Source: Spirochaetaceae bacterium
GTDB taxonomy: Bacteria > Spirochaetota > Spirochaetia > Treponematales > Breznakiellaceae
Direction: 5' to 3'
DNA length: 5,715 bases
Assembly (NCBI GenBank): GCA_031280115.1
Contig: JAITHF010000204.1
Coordinates: forward strand, 1 to 5,715
A program made the translations under genes and the position numbers. Positions 1-5,443 of the stretch are shown in pieces. Under the pieces are notes generated by a model. That model saw only the letters and a list, made by a program, of their open reading frames with translations, searched no databases and was not told where the DNA came from. Numbering within the stretch: the stretch's first letter is position 1; each line of letters starts with the position of its first letter.

Positions 1-1614
1 AGCGCCCAGAGCGCTTTTTACCAGCTTGCGGAAACCGCGAACCAAGCCCTGTTCTATACGAACGCCGGCGGGGCGGGGGAAAGCGCTGAACGTATAGCGG
101 CCTTTAACGCCCAAGCCCAAAGCCTCGCCTCCTCTCTTGATACGATTATCATTGCCCTTGAGGGGGACCCGCTGGTTGACAAGGCCGTCATAGATAACCT
201 TGCCGGCCGTACCCGCAGCGTCAAAAACACGCTGAATAATGAGTACGCCCCGCTTATACGGGACATGGCCGGCGCCCAGGGCAGCAGCGCCGGCAGTTTC
301 GCCCGAACCATCGCCCTTTCCCAAAAGATAGGCGCTGACGTGGACGGGGTGTTTAAGGAGGTTGCCTCCTCCGGGGACACGATATACCGTAATTACGAGG
401 TTTTTTTGATGCAGGTGGTGCTGCGCCTCAAGGTGTTTATCTTCATAGCAGTTGCTTTTTCTATTGCCCTTGCCCTGGGGCTGGCGCGTATTATCCGAAA
501 ACCCCTTGCGGAAGCCGAGCGCTTTGCCGCGTCCCTTGCGGCAATGGACTTCACCGTGGATATTCCCAACCTGCGGGCCGACGAAATCGGCAACATCCAG
601 CGGGCGCTCATACATATCAGGGACAGCCTCCGCCGGGCTATGGACGACCTTAACGCCCACCTTATCAAGATGACCGACACAGGCAGGCAGCTTAACACGG
701 TTATCGCCGAGTCCTCCGACGCCCTGGGGGTCATCACCGGCAGCATGGACGCTATGAACAACGAAACCGCCTCCCAGCTTGAGTCCGTGTCCCAGACTTC
801 AGGGGCCGTTGACAAGATAATCACGTCCATAGACTCCCTTGATACGGCGGTGTATACCCAAGCGGCGCATATCACCGAGTCCTCCGCGGCTATCGAGGAG
901 ATGGTGGCCAACATTGATTCTATTAGGAACGTGGTGGGAAACGTGCGGAAGACCGCGAACATCTTGAGCGCGTCTTCAAACACAGGGCATACGATGCTCC
1001 TCAAACTGGCTGACGAGGCGGCGCGGATACACGAACAGTCCGCCACCTAGCAGAACGCCAACAAGACCATTGCGGACATCGCGGCAAAGACCAACATCCT
1101 TGCCATGAACGCGGCGATTGAGGCGGCCCACGCAGGGGAATCTGGCAGGGGCTTTGCGGTGGTGGCCGCGGAGATACGCAAACTGGCGGAGCTTTCCAGT
1201 AAAGAATCCGAGGGGATTTCTACGGAGATAAAAAAACTGGAAAAGGCCATCGCCCGCATCGGCGGGGCGTCTCAAGAGACCGTGGCGGCGATGAACACCA
1301 TATTCACTGAGATTAAGGCCCTTGACAGCTCCTTCGCGGTGGTGAATAACGCGGTGGATGAGCAGGCCGCCGGCGGGGGGCAGATACTGACGGCGCTCAA
1401 GACCATACAGGACATGACCGGCCATGTGCGGGACGGCGCAAAGATGATACACCATCAGAGCGGCTCGATACACGAAGAGATGGTTAAGCTCAAAGAGACC
1501 TCTGCGGAAGTAACCAAGCGCGCCCATGAAGTAAAGAACGCAAGCGGGAGCATCGCCTCGTTCCTTGAGCAGGCAAAATCCCAACCCCCTGCGGGGGATT
1601 CACGTGCTTCTTGA
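1..1614 (+). pseudogene. Methyl-accepting chemotaxis protein, 5'-truncated by the window and split by an in-frame TAG
   Basis: The frame is open from base 1 to a TGA at 1612-1614 except for a TAG at 1048-1050. Counting codons from base 1, about 138 residues of a helical, presumably periplasmic sensor region come first. One membrane helix follows at roughly codons 139-161 (VFIFIAVAFSIALALGL), then a HAMP domain at about 162-213 and a long coiled-coil signalling domain. The signalling tip is after the stop, at codons 369-400 ([12 protein letters not shown], then [14 protein letters not shown]), where this family contacts CheA and CheW. The first transmembrane helix and the start lie before the window. 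The stop at codon 350 falls just before the tip, so the product ending there should bind ligand but not signal. A restart at the ATG at 1105 has no Shine-Dalgarno sequence before it. Sequence on both sides of the TAG stays family-like with no frameshift, so the lesion is recent, a sequencing error, or read through. No C-terminal NWETF-type CheR docking pentapeptide is present. Confidence 0.88.
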
Positions 1615-1757
1615 GGCGGGAGGTTCGCTATTTTAGTCACAACCCAGAAGCGGCGCCTCAGCGGAATTCGCAAGCGGAAGGGCGCGAAGCATGACGCCTT
1701 TATGGGTGGTTTGGAGGGTCTATGACCCTCCAAATTCTTTTAAAGAGGCGCGAAGCG
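1602..1757 (+). repeat. Repeat arm A
   Basis: Blocks in order: an ACGTGCTTCT start (1602-1611), the conserved box TTTAGTCACAACCC with its continuation (1632-1657), a variable middle, a perfect 11-bp hairpin (1710-1734) and a GGCGC-GAA-GCGCC hairpin (1745-1757 approximately). The arm is preceded by a short hairpin with CCCCC and GGGGG stems at 1585-1597, in the place where copies B and C carry a CAGCC/GGCTG hairpin. The chemoreceptor frame ends inside this arm: its TGA at 1612-1614 replaces the CGC seen at that point in copy C. Unlike B and C, this arm lacks the AT-rich box between the last hairpin and the array. Confidence 0.85.
1710..1741 (+). terminator. Hairpin with T-rich tail, possible rho-independent terminator
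   Basis: A perfect 11-bp stem (TTTGGAGGGTC and its complement) closes on a TAT loop at 1721-1723 and is followed by TTCTTTT at 1735-1741. It lies about 100 bases after the chemoreceptor stop, in the right orientation to end that transcript. The hairpin is also a fixed component of the repeat arm, so termination may be incidental. The T tract is interrupted by a C, which weakens the call. Confidence 0.45.
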
Positions 1758-1781
1758 CCAAAGCGCGGCAGGAAAACCGGT

Positions 1782-1925
1782 TTTCTTGTAGTCAAGAAAA
1801 GGTTTCTTGTAGTCAAGAAAGGTTTTCTTGTAGCCAAGAAAGGTTTTCTTGTAGTCAAGAAAAGGTTTCTTGTAGTCAAGAAAAGGTTTCTTGTAGTCAA
1901 GAAAGGTTTTCTTGCAGTCAAGAAA
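1782..1925. repeat. Seven tandem 21-bp palindromic units
   Basis: The unit is an 18-bp palindrome, TTTCTTG-TAGT-CAAGAAA (7-bp arms, 4-base centre), plus a 3-bp linker of AGG or GGT. Units start at 1782, 1803, 1824, 1845, 1866, 1887 and 1908, an exact 21-bp period. Only unit 3 (TAGC centre) and unit 7 (CAGT centre, the TTG kept) differ from the consensus within the palindrome. A period of 21 is two helical turns and also seven codons, so two frames on each strand stay open, giving heptapeptide repeats such as FLVVKKR and FSCSQEK (+) and FLDYKKP (-). That openness is expected from the arithmetic and is not by itself evidence of coding. There are no unique spacers, so it is not a CRISPR array. 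Confidence 0.95.
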
Positions 1926-1942
1926 AACTATCCTGTCTCCAG

Positions 1943-1970
1943 ATAAATTATTATCGTATAATGAATTATC
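1943..1970 (-). repeat. AT-rich box between arm B and the array
   Basis: Read on the minus strand this 28-bp stretch begins GATAATTCATTATACG and is followed by the array. Copy C carries a clearly related 28-bp box at the same place (5620-5647), matching at about 22 of 28 positions, whereas arm A has lost it. On the plus strand it contains a perfect TATAAT (1957-1962), and the minus strand has TATACG; neither has a convincing -35 box. It may be a promoter-like or melting region belonging to the element. Confidence 0.55.
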
Positions 1971-1975
1971 GGCGC

Positions 1976-2133
1976 TGCGCGCCTCTTTAAAAGAATTTGG
2001 AGGGTCATAGACCCTCCAAACCACCCCTAAAGTCTTCCTGCTTTGCGCCGCTAACGCCTGCGACGCCCGCTTTGGCGCCGCTTCTGGGTTGTGACTAAAC
2101 CCACAAACCCGCTCACCGCGAGAAGCGCTTAAA
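1976..2133 (-). repeat. Repeat arm B, inverted copy of A
   Basis: The same blocks as arm A occur in reverse order: GGCGC hairpin, 11-bp hairpin (1996-2020), variable middle, conserved TTTAGTCAC box (2074-2099 on the minus strand) and the GCGCTTCT end near 2131. Just outside is a CAGCC-TCC-GGCTG hairpin (2135-2147), matching the border hairpin of copy C. On the minus strand the long hairpin is followed by TTCTTTT (1989-1995), a mirror of the terminator-like structure in arm A. Both terminator-like hairpins therefore point into the array and would stop transcripts entering from either side. Confidence 0.85.
1989..2020 (-). terminator. Mirror terminator-like hairpin in arm B
   Basis: This is the inverted copy of the hairpin in arm A, with the same 11-bp stem and, on the minus strand, the same TTCTTTT tail. 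No minus-strand gene is visible upstream of it (comM runs on the plus strand), so if it works it would stop antisense transcription leaving the comM region. It is most simply explained as part of the repeat. Confidence 0.35.
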
Positions 2134-2195
2134 ACAGCCTCCGGCTGGGAATCAACGGGCTATGCCCGCTCTGTATACTATAAGGAGGTTCCACT

Positions 2196-3785
2196 ATGTA
2201 TGTGTCATCCTACGCGCCCTACGGGGCGGAAGGGGTTATTATTCGGGTGGAGGCGGATTTGCGGCGGGGTATTCCGGGCATTGATATTACCGGCCTTGCA
2301 GAAGGGGCGGTGCGGGAGTCCCGCGAGCGGGTCATGGCGGCGTTCCGTAATTCAGGCTACCTGTTCCCGCCGGAACGAATCCTCATCAATCTGGCGCCTG
2401 CGGGAGTGCGTAAAGAGGGGGCGGCCCTTGACCTTGCAATAGCCCTGGCGGTTATGGCCGCGGCGCAGCTCGTGCCGCTTCCTGACAACCTTATGGTCAT
2501 GGGGGAACTTGAGCTTTCAGGCAGGCTCCGGCCAGTGCGGGGCGCGCTTGCCGCTGCCGCCGCGGGCATTGAAGCGGGTATTCGGGAGTTTATGGCCCCT
2601 GCGGAAAACGCGCCGGAAGCGGCGGTGCTCGCAGAAAGCCGGGTTGCCGCAGTGTCAACCCTGAGCGAAGCGGCGGCGGCGCTTATCACCTGGGCCAAGA
2701 GCGGCTCCCTGCCGGCGTACCAGGCGCCGGCAGCGCCGGAACCCGGCCTGAGGGCGCAGGAAGAAGCGGGGGATTTCGCCGAGGTCCGGGGCCAGGGGCG
2801 GTACAAACGCGCCCTTGAGATCGCCGCTTCAGGCGGGCATAACCTGCTGGTCTTCGGCCCCCCCGGCGCCGGCAAAACCATGCTCGCCCGACGGATGGCG
2901 GGCATCATGGCGCCGCTCACGACTCAGGAAGCTCTGGAGGTTACGCGGCTTTACAGCCTTGCAGGGATCCCCCGGGGCGGAAGCGCTCTTATAACCAGCC
3001 CGCCGTTCCGGTCGCCCCATCACTCCGCAAGCGCTGAAGGCATCCTCGGCGGGGGAAGGGTTATTACCCCGGGCGAGATAAGCCTTGCCCACTGCGGGGT
3101 GCTTTTCATGGACGAGGCGCCGGAGTTCGGCAACCGGGTGCTCCAATCCCTGCGGGAACCCCTTGAGGACGGGGTGGTAACCATCTCAAGAGCCGAGGGC
3201 AAGGCGCGGCTTCCTGCGGATTTCCAGCTTTTTCTCGCGGCCAACACCTGCCCCTGCGGCAGGCTGGGCGCCCGGAACAGCGACGGCGGCAGCATAGGAT
3301 GCCTCTGCGCGCCGGAGGAAATCAGGCGGTACTGGCGTAAGTTCAGCGGCGCGCTCCTTGACCGGATAGAGGTGCGGGTGCCGGTGCTGGCGCCGGACCC
3401 GTCCCGGATGAGCGAAAGTTCCGAAGAGCCCAGCGCCGCGGTTGCCGCGCGGGTGGCAGGCGCGGCGGCCATGCAGGAGGAGCGCTTCAAAGGCGCCGCC
3501 ATACGCCGCAACGCCCGCATGACTCCGGGTATGATCGAGCGCTTTTGCAGCCTTACTGACGAAGGGCGGCGCGCCCTGACCCTGGCAGCCGCGAAATTGG
3601 GGCTTTCCGGCAGGGCCTTTCACAGCGTCCTGCGTACTGCCCGAACCATCGCGGACCTTGACCTGGCCGCAGGCGGCAGCGGGTCTGAGCGGATAAACAC
3701 GGCGCATATTCTCGAAGCCGTCCAGCACCGGAGGCTTGGGGAAGACCCTTACGACATTCTTTCTGTGAGCGGCGCCGCTCCCTAA
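2196..3785 (+). CDS. comM: ComM/YifB-family AAA+ ATPase (Mg-chelatase-like)
   Basis: The 529-residue protein is close to the usual length of about 500. Residues 1-165 form the ChlI-like N-terminal domain with the family signature (PGIDITGLAEGAVRESRERV, then LAPAGVRKEGAALDLAIA). After a linker of poor complexity (about 170-188), the AAA+ core carries Walker A at 221-228 (GPPGAGKT, Lys227) and Walker B at 302-307 (VLFMDE). Next come four cysteines in the family's CPCG...CxC arrangement (352, 354, 369, 371), likely a zinc site, and LLDRIE with Arg390. The C-terminal helical domain has the family's LSGRAFHSVLRTARTIADLD. In naturally transformable bacteria ComM is a hexameric branch-migration helicase that extends incorporation of incoming single-stranded DNA, and it is also widespread in species not known to be competent. 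AAGGAGG (2182-2188), seven bases before the ATG, fixes the start. One family position is unusual: ANTCPCG where NPCPCG is typical. The gene stands alone between repeat copies B and D. Confidence 0.96.
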   Translation: MYVSSYAPYGAEGVIIRVEADLRRGIPGIDITGLAEGAVRESRERVMAAFRNSGYLFPPERILINLAPAGVRKEGAALDLAIALAVMAAAQLVPLPDNLMVMGELELSGRLRPVRGALAAAAAGIEAGIREFMAPAENAPEAAVLAESRVAAVSTLSEAAAALITWAKSGSLPAYQAPAAPEPGLRAQEEAGDFAEVRGQGRYKRALEIAASGGHNLLVFGPPGAGKTMLARRMAGIMAPLTTQEALEVTRLYSLAGIPRGGSALITSPPFRSPHHSASAEGILGGGRVITPGEISLAHCGVLFMDEAPEFGNRVLQSLREPLEDGVVTISRAEGKARLPADFQLFLAANTCPCGRLGARNSDGGSIGCLCAPEEIRRYWRKFSGALLDRIEVRVPVLAPDPSRMSESSEEPSAAVAARVAGAAAMQEERFKGAAIRRNARMTPGMIERFCSLTDEGRRALTLAAAKLGLSGRAFHSVLRTARTIADLDLAAGGSGSERINTAHILEAVQHRRLGEDPYDILSVSGAAP

Positions 3786-3804
3786 AGGCGCTTTGTCTAG
3801 GAGG

Positions 3805-3871
3805 TTGAGGGCTTTTTTTACCGGCGCTTCGTTGAAGAGAATTTGGGGGCTTTTTTATCAGCGCTTCCTGT
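3805..3871 (+). repeat. Imperfect direct duplication of about 29 bp
   Basis: Two related segments, 3805-3833 and 3843-3871, each read TTG(A/G)GGGC, then a run of six or seven T, then a short GGCGCTTC or AGCGCTTC block, with a 38-bp offset. They follow the comM stop by 20 bases. The T runs suggest termination, but I see no stable stem directly before them. The AAGAGAATTTGGGGG around 3835-3849 recalls the inner flank of the repeat arms, so this may be debris from that family. Confidence 0.35.
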
Positions 3872-3875
3872 TTCG

Positions 3876-4000
3876 CGCCTCTTTGTGCGAACGGCGGCTG
3901 CTGAAACAGCCTCCGGCTGCCTCCACGCCACCCACTCAAGGCTTCCTGCGCTGCGCCTGTGCGTTTGCGAAGCGCGGTGAGGCGCCGCGTCAAGCGAGCA
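3876..4000 (-). repeat. Degraded repeat arm D
   Basis: Starting at GCGCCTCTTT (3876), this region follows the block order of arm B. From about 3940 (GGCTTCCTGCGCTGCGCC) to GGTGAGGCGCCGC near 3996 it matches the complement of copy C closely, with several substitutions. In place of the long hairpin it has a different one: GGCGGCTG pairing with CAGCCTCC (about 3892-3914), alternatively CAGCC-TCC-GGCTG (3907-3919). The conserved TTTAGTCAC box is not recognisable. An open frame crosses this region but looks like repeat sequence rather than a gene. I see no gene in 3786-4149. Confidence 0.6.
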
Positions 4001-4020
4001 CTGCACCAGAAACCCGGCCT

Positions 4021-4107
4021 GCCATTGAAACAGCCTTCGGCTGTCTTGTGCCATTGAAACAGCCGCAGACTGTCTTGTGCCATTGAAACAGCCGCAGGCT
4101 GTGAGGT
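4021..4107 (+). repeat. Three 29-bp tandem hairpin repeats upstream of mscS
   Basis: Units start at 4021, 4050 and 4079 with no spacers. Each reads GCCATTGAAACAGCC, a 3-base loop, then GGCTG and a short tail (TCTTGT in units 1 and 2, TGAGGT in unit 3). The hairpin is CAGCC-NNN-GGCTG with loop TTC, GCA and GCA; unit 2 has GACTG, breaking one pair. The same hairpin occurs singly at 2135, 3907 and 5444, so a dispersed REP-like motif has been amplified here. Confidence 0.85.
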
Positions 4108-4115
4108 AGGATAAT
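4083..4115 (+). promoter_or_regulatory. Possible mscS promoter built on the last hairpin unit
   Basis: TTGAAA (4083-4088) lies 18 bases before TAGGAT (4107-4112), or 21 before GATAAT (4110-4115). Neither pairing is ideal: the first has a weak -10 and the second a long spacer. If real, the CAGCC/GGCTG hairpin sequence sits inside the spacer, and each 29-bp unit carries the same TTGAAA. The leader to the mscS ATG would be about 30 bases. Confidence 0.25.
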
Positions 4116-4149
4116 GCGAAGAAGCAACGCAGCACATTAAGGAGGCCCT

Positions 4150-4986
4150 ATGTTTGACTGGCTTGACACGCTCTTTCTCTTTACTGATAAGTACGGCGGG
4201 ATTTTTACGCTGGCGAAAAAACTTCTTTCCGCCGGCGCCATCATCATCGTTTGCAAAATACTCACCTCAATAAGCGCGAAACTGGTGGGGCGGCTTACCA
4301 AAGCGGCGCTGGACGAGACCGTGGCGGCGCTCCTTAACGTGGCCGTCAAATACGCGGTTATCATTGTGTGCCTCATTATGATTTTGGGGGTTTTCGGCAT
4401 TAACACCGCCGCGCTGGTGGCGCTGCTCGGCACCGCCGGAGTCGCTGTGGGGCTGGCGCTCAAAGGCACCCTGGGCAACATCGCCTCAGGCATCATGCTG
4501 GTCATCCTCAAATCTTACCGCAAAGGGGATTTCATCGAGTTCGGCTCCTTCATGGGCACGGTGAAAGCCTTCGACCTTTTTACCACCACCCTTGAGACCC
4601 CTGACGGGGTGTCTATTTCCGCGCCTAATTCGGCGATCTGGGCCGGGCCGGTCAAGAACTACAGCAGGTCCCCCAGAAGAAGGATGGATATTGTGGTGGG
4701 CATCTCCTACGGCGACTCTATTGACGCGGCCTACAAGGTTATGGAGGGTATTATCAAAAGCGAGGGGCGGTTTCTTGCAGAACCGGCGCCGCAAATTATG
4801 GTCCAGTCCCTGGGGGAAAGTTCGGTGAATATCCAGCTCCGCGCATGGGCGGCTTCTGACTGTTACTGGGACGTGTACTGGAAACAGGTGCGGGCGGTGA
4901 AAGAGGCAATAGAAGCGGCGGGCCTTACCATTCCGTTCCCCCAGCGGGAGGTGCGCCTCATCCAGAGCCCGCCGGAACATACCTAG
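4150..4986 (+). CDS. mscS: MscS-type small-conductance mechanosensitive channel
   Basis: The 278-residue inner-membrane protein matches the size and three-helix layout of E. coli MscS (286 residues). TM1 is at about 22-45, TM2 at about 62-84 and the pore helix TM3 at about 86-120. The core signature is GTAGVAVGLALKGTLGNIASG (94-114, shown as GTAGVAVGLA and LKGTLGNIASG), followed by RKGDFIEFG, the beta domain with TTTLETPDG, and SAPNSAIWAGPVKNYSR (156-173). By alignment from memory, the E. coli gate residues Leu105 and Leu109 correspond to Val98 and Leu102, Gln112 to Lys105, and the hinge glycines 113 and 121 to Gly106 and Gly114. The channel opens on membrane tension after osmotic downshock and releases solutes. 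AAGGAGG (4139-4145) stands four bases before the ATG, a tight but usable spacing. The gene ends in TAG at 4984-4986, overlapping the stop of the convergent gene. Confidence 0.95.
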   Translation: MFDWLDTLFLFTDKYGGIFTLAKKLLSAGAIIIVCKILTSISAKLVGRLTKAALDETVAALLNVAVKYAVIIVCLIMILGVFGINTAALVALLGTAGVAVGLALKGTLGNIASGIMLVILKSYRKGDFIEFGSFMGTVKAFDLFTTTLETPDGVSISAPNSAIWAGPVKNYSRSPRRRMDIVVGISYGDSIDAAYKVMEGIIKSEGRFLAEPAPQIMVQSLGESSVNIQLRAWAASDCYWDVYWKQVRAVKEAIEAAGLTIPFPQREVRLIQSPPEHT

Positions 4987-5399
4987 CGGAAGGGCCGGAA
5001 CAACTGGGTTACTATGGCGCCGTGCTCAAAGAGGCGGCGCAGGTAGAGGCTGTCCGTGAGGGCCCGCTTTTCCCACAAGCCTTCTTTTTGGATTTCAGCG
5101 GCCATCAAAGCCGCCTCTTTTGCCCCCAGTTCCTCTCTGGTTTGGGCAAAGAGGTAACTGCCCGCGGGAAGCGCGAAGCCCCCTGTTCCGGCGCTTGCTG
5201 TTCCGGCAAAGCGCAGCGTCCCCAGATAGCCTGCATCAGGCTCAAGTTCGATGCTGAACGCCTGCTCTTGCGGTATTTCAAAGTGGAAAAGGGTTTCTTG
5301 ACGGCGTTCTGCCGGCGCGAACGGGGAGAGGCGGTCGTCCCTGTCGTAAAAGAGCGGGGCATAGAGGGTAAGGCGCATAATGTTAAGCAGGCGGTTCAT
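4983..5399 (-). CDS. Conserved-looking hypothetical protein, about 138 residues
   Basis: I do not recognise the family. The reading frame looks real: its codon choices resemble those of the neighbouring genes, it has an ordinary residue mix, and it ends exactly at the mscS stop. The product has no signal peptide or membrane helix that I can see. An aromatic-rich N-terminus (LYAPLFYDRDDR) leads to a probable beta-rich middle. The C-terminal part has a distinctive string: SYLFAQTREEL, then AEIQKEGLWEK, then LYLRRLFEHGAIVTQLFRPF at the end. I place the start at the ATG 5397-5399. A GTG at 5409-5411 (four residues longer) has GGGGAG ten bases before it, and an ATG at 5376-5378 would give a product starting MRLTLYAPLF. 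A promoter-like sequence just upstream argues against the GTG. The overlapping plus-strand frame has no ribosome site and a poor composition, so I treat it as a shadow. Confidence 0.72.
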   Translation of the reverse strand: MNRLLNIMRLTLYAPLFYDRDDRLSPFAPAERRQETLFHFEIPQEQAFSIELEPDAGYLGTLRFAGTASAGTGGFALPAGSYLFAQTREELGAKEAALMAAEIQKEGLWEKRALTDSLYLRRLFEHGAIVTQLFRPFR

Positions 5400-5409
5400 C
5401 ACTGCTGCC

Positions 5410-5439
5410 ACTATAGCGCCGCTCCCCCGCTTCCGTCAA
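5410..5439 (-). promoter_or_regulatory. Sigma-70-like promoter for the minus-strand hypothetical gene
   Basis: On the minus strand, TTGACG (5434-5439) is followed after 18 bases by TATAGT (5410-5415); each box matches the consensus at five of six positions. Transcription would begin near 5403. That leaves the ATG at 5397-5399 with a leader of only about four bases, or the ATG at 5376-5378 with about 25 bases and no Shine-Dalgarno sequence. The promoter lies between the gene and the border hairpin of repeat copy C. Confidence 0.45.
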
Positions 5440-5443
5440 CCCC

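Larger units (their letters stand above)
1601..2148. repeat. Composite palindromic element: inverted arms A and B around a 21-bp palindrome array
   Basis: This 548-bp intergenic stretch is almost entirely repeat. Arm A (1602-1757, +) and arm B (1976-2133, inverted) are copies of one sequence of about 155 bp. They share a perfect 49-bp match (1704-1752 against the complement of 1978-2026) and a perfect 26-bp match (1632-1657 against the complement of 2074-2099). Between them lie the seven-unit array and, on the B side only, an AT-rich box. No transposase or other real gene is visible inside. A third copy of the arm (C) starts at 5461 and a degraded one (D) at about 3876, so this is a dispersed family. 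It resembles a non-autonomous REP- or MITE-like element in being palindromic and intergenic, but I do not recognise the family. Confidence 0.85.

Noticed and set aside
393..1046. Long antisense frames opposite the chemoreceptor and comM
   Set aside because: They are shadows produced by the GC-rich coding frame on the other strand, with poor composition and no ribosome sites.
1782..1925. CRISPR array
   Set aside because: Units follow each other with 3-bp linkers and no unique spacers, and no cas gene is present. The same applies to the 29-bp units at 4021-4107.
1691..2024. Several open frames (70-100 codons) on both strands across the 21-bp array
   Set aside because: The 21-bp unit is a multiple of three and free of stops in four frames, so long frames arise automatically. 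Starts and ends fall inside the repeat arms and are not kept in copy C. Only the frame with a buried ribosome site is kept, as a low-confidence finding.
1601..2148. Integron attC sites
   Set aside because: The arms are long and palindromic, but I find no convincing GTTRRRY/RYYYAAC core pairs and no integrase, and the flanking genes do not look like cassettes.
2174..2179. TATACT as a -10 box for comM
   Set aside because: It lies so close to AAGGAGG (2182-2188) that transcription would begin inside the ribosome binding site, and there is no -35 match at the right distance.
3793..4086. Plus-strand frame of 97 codons between comM and mscS
   Set aside because: It crosses the degraded arm D and the 29-bp tandem hairpins, has no ribosome site and has a composition typical of translated repeats.
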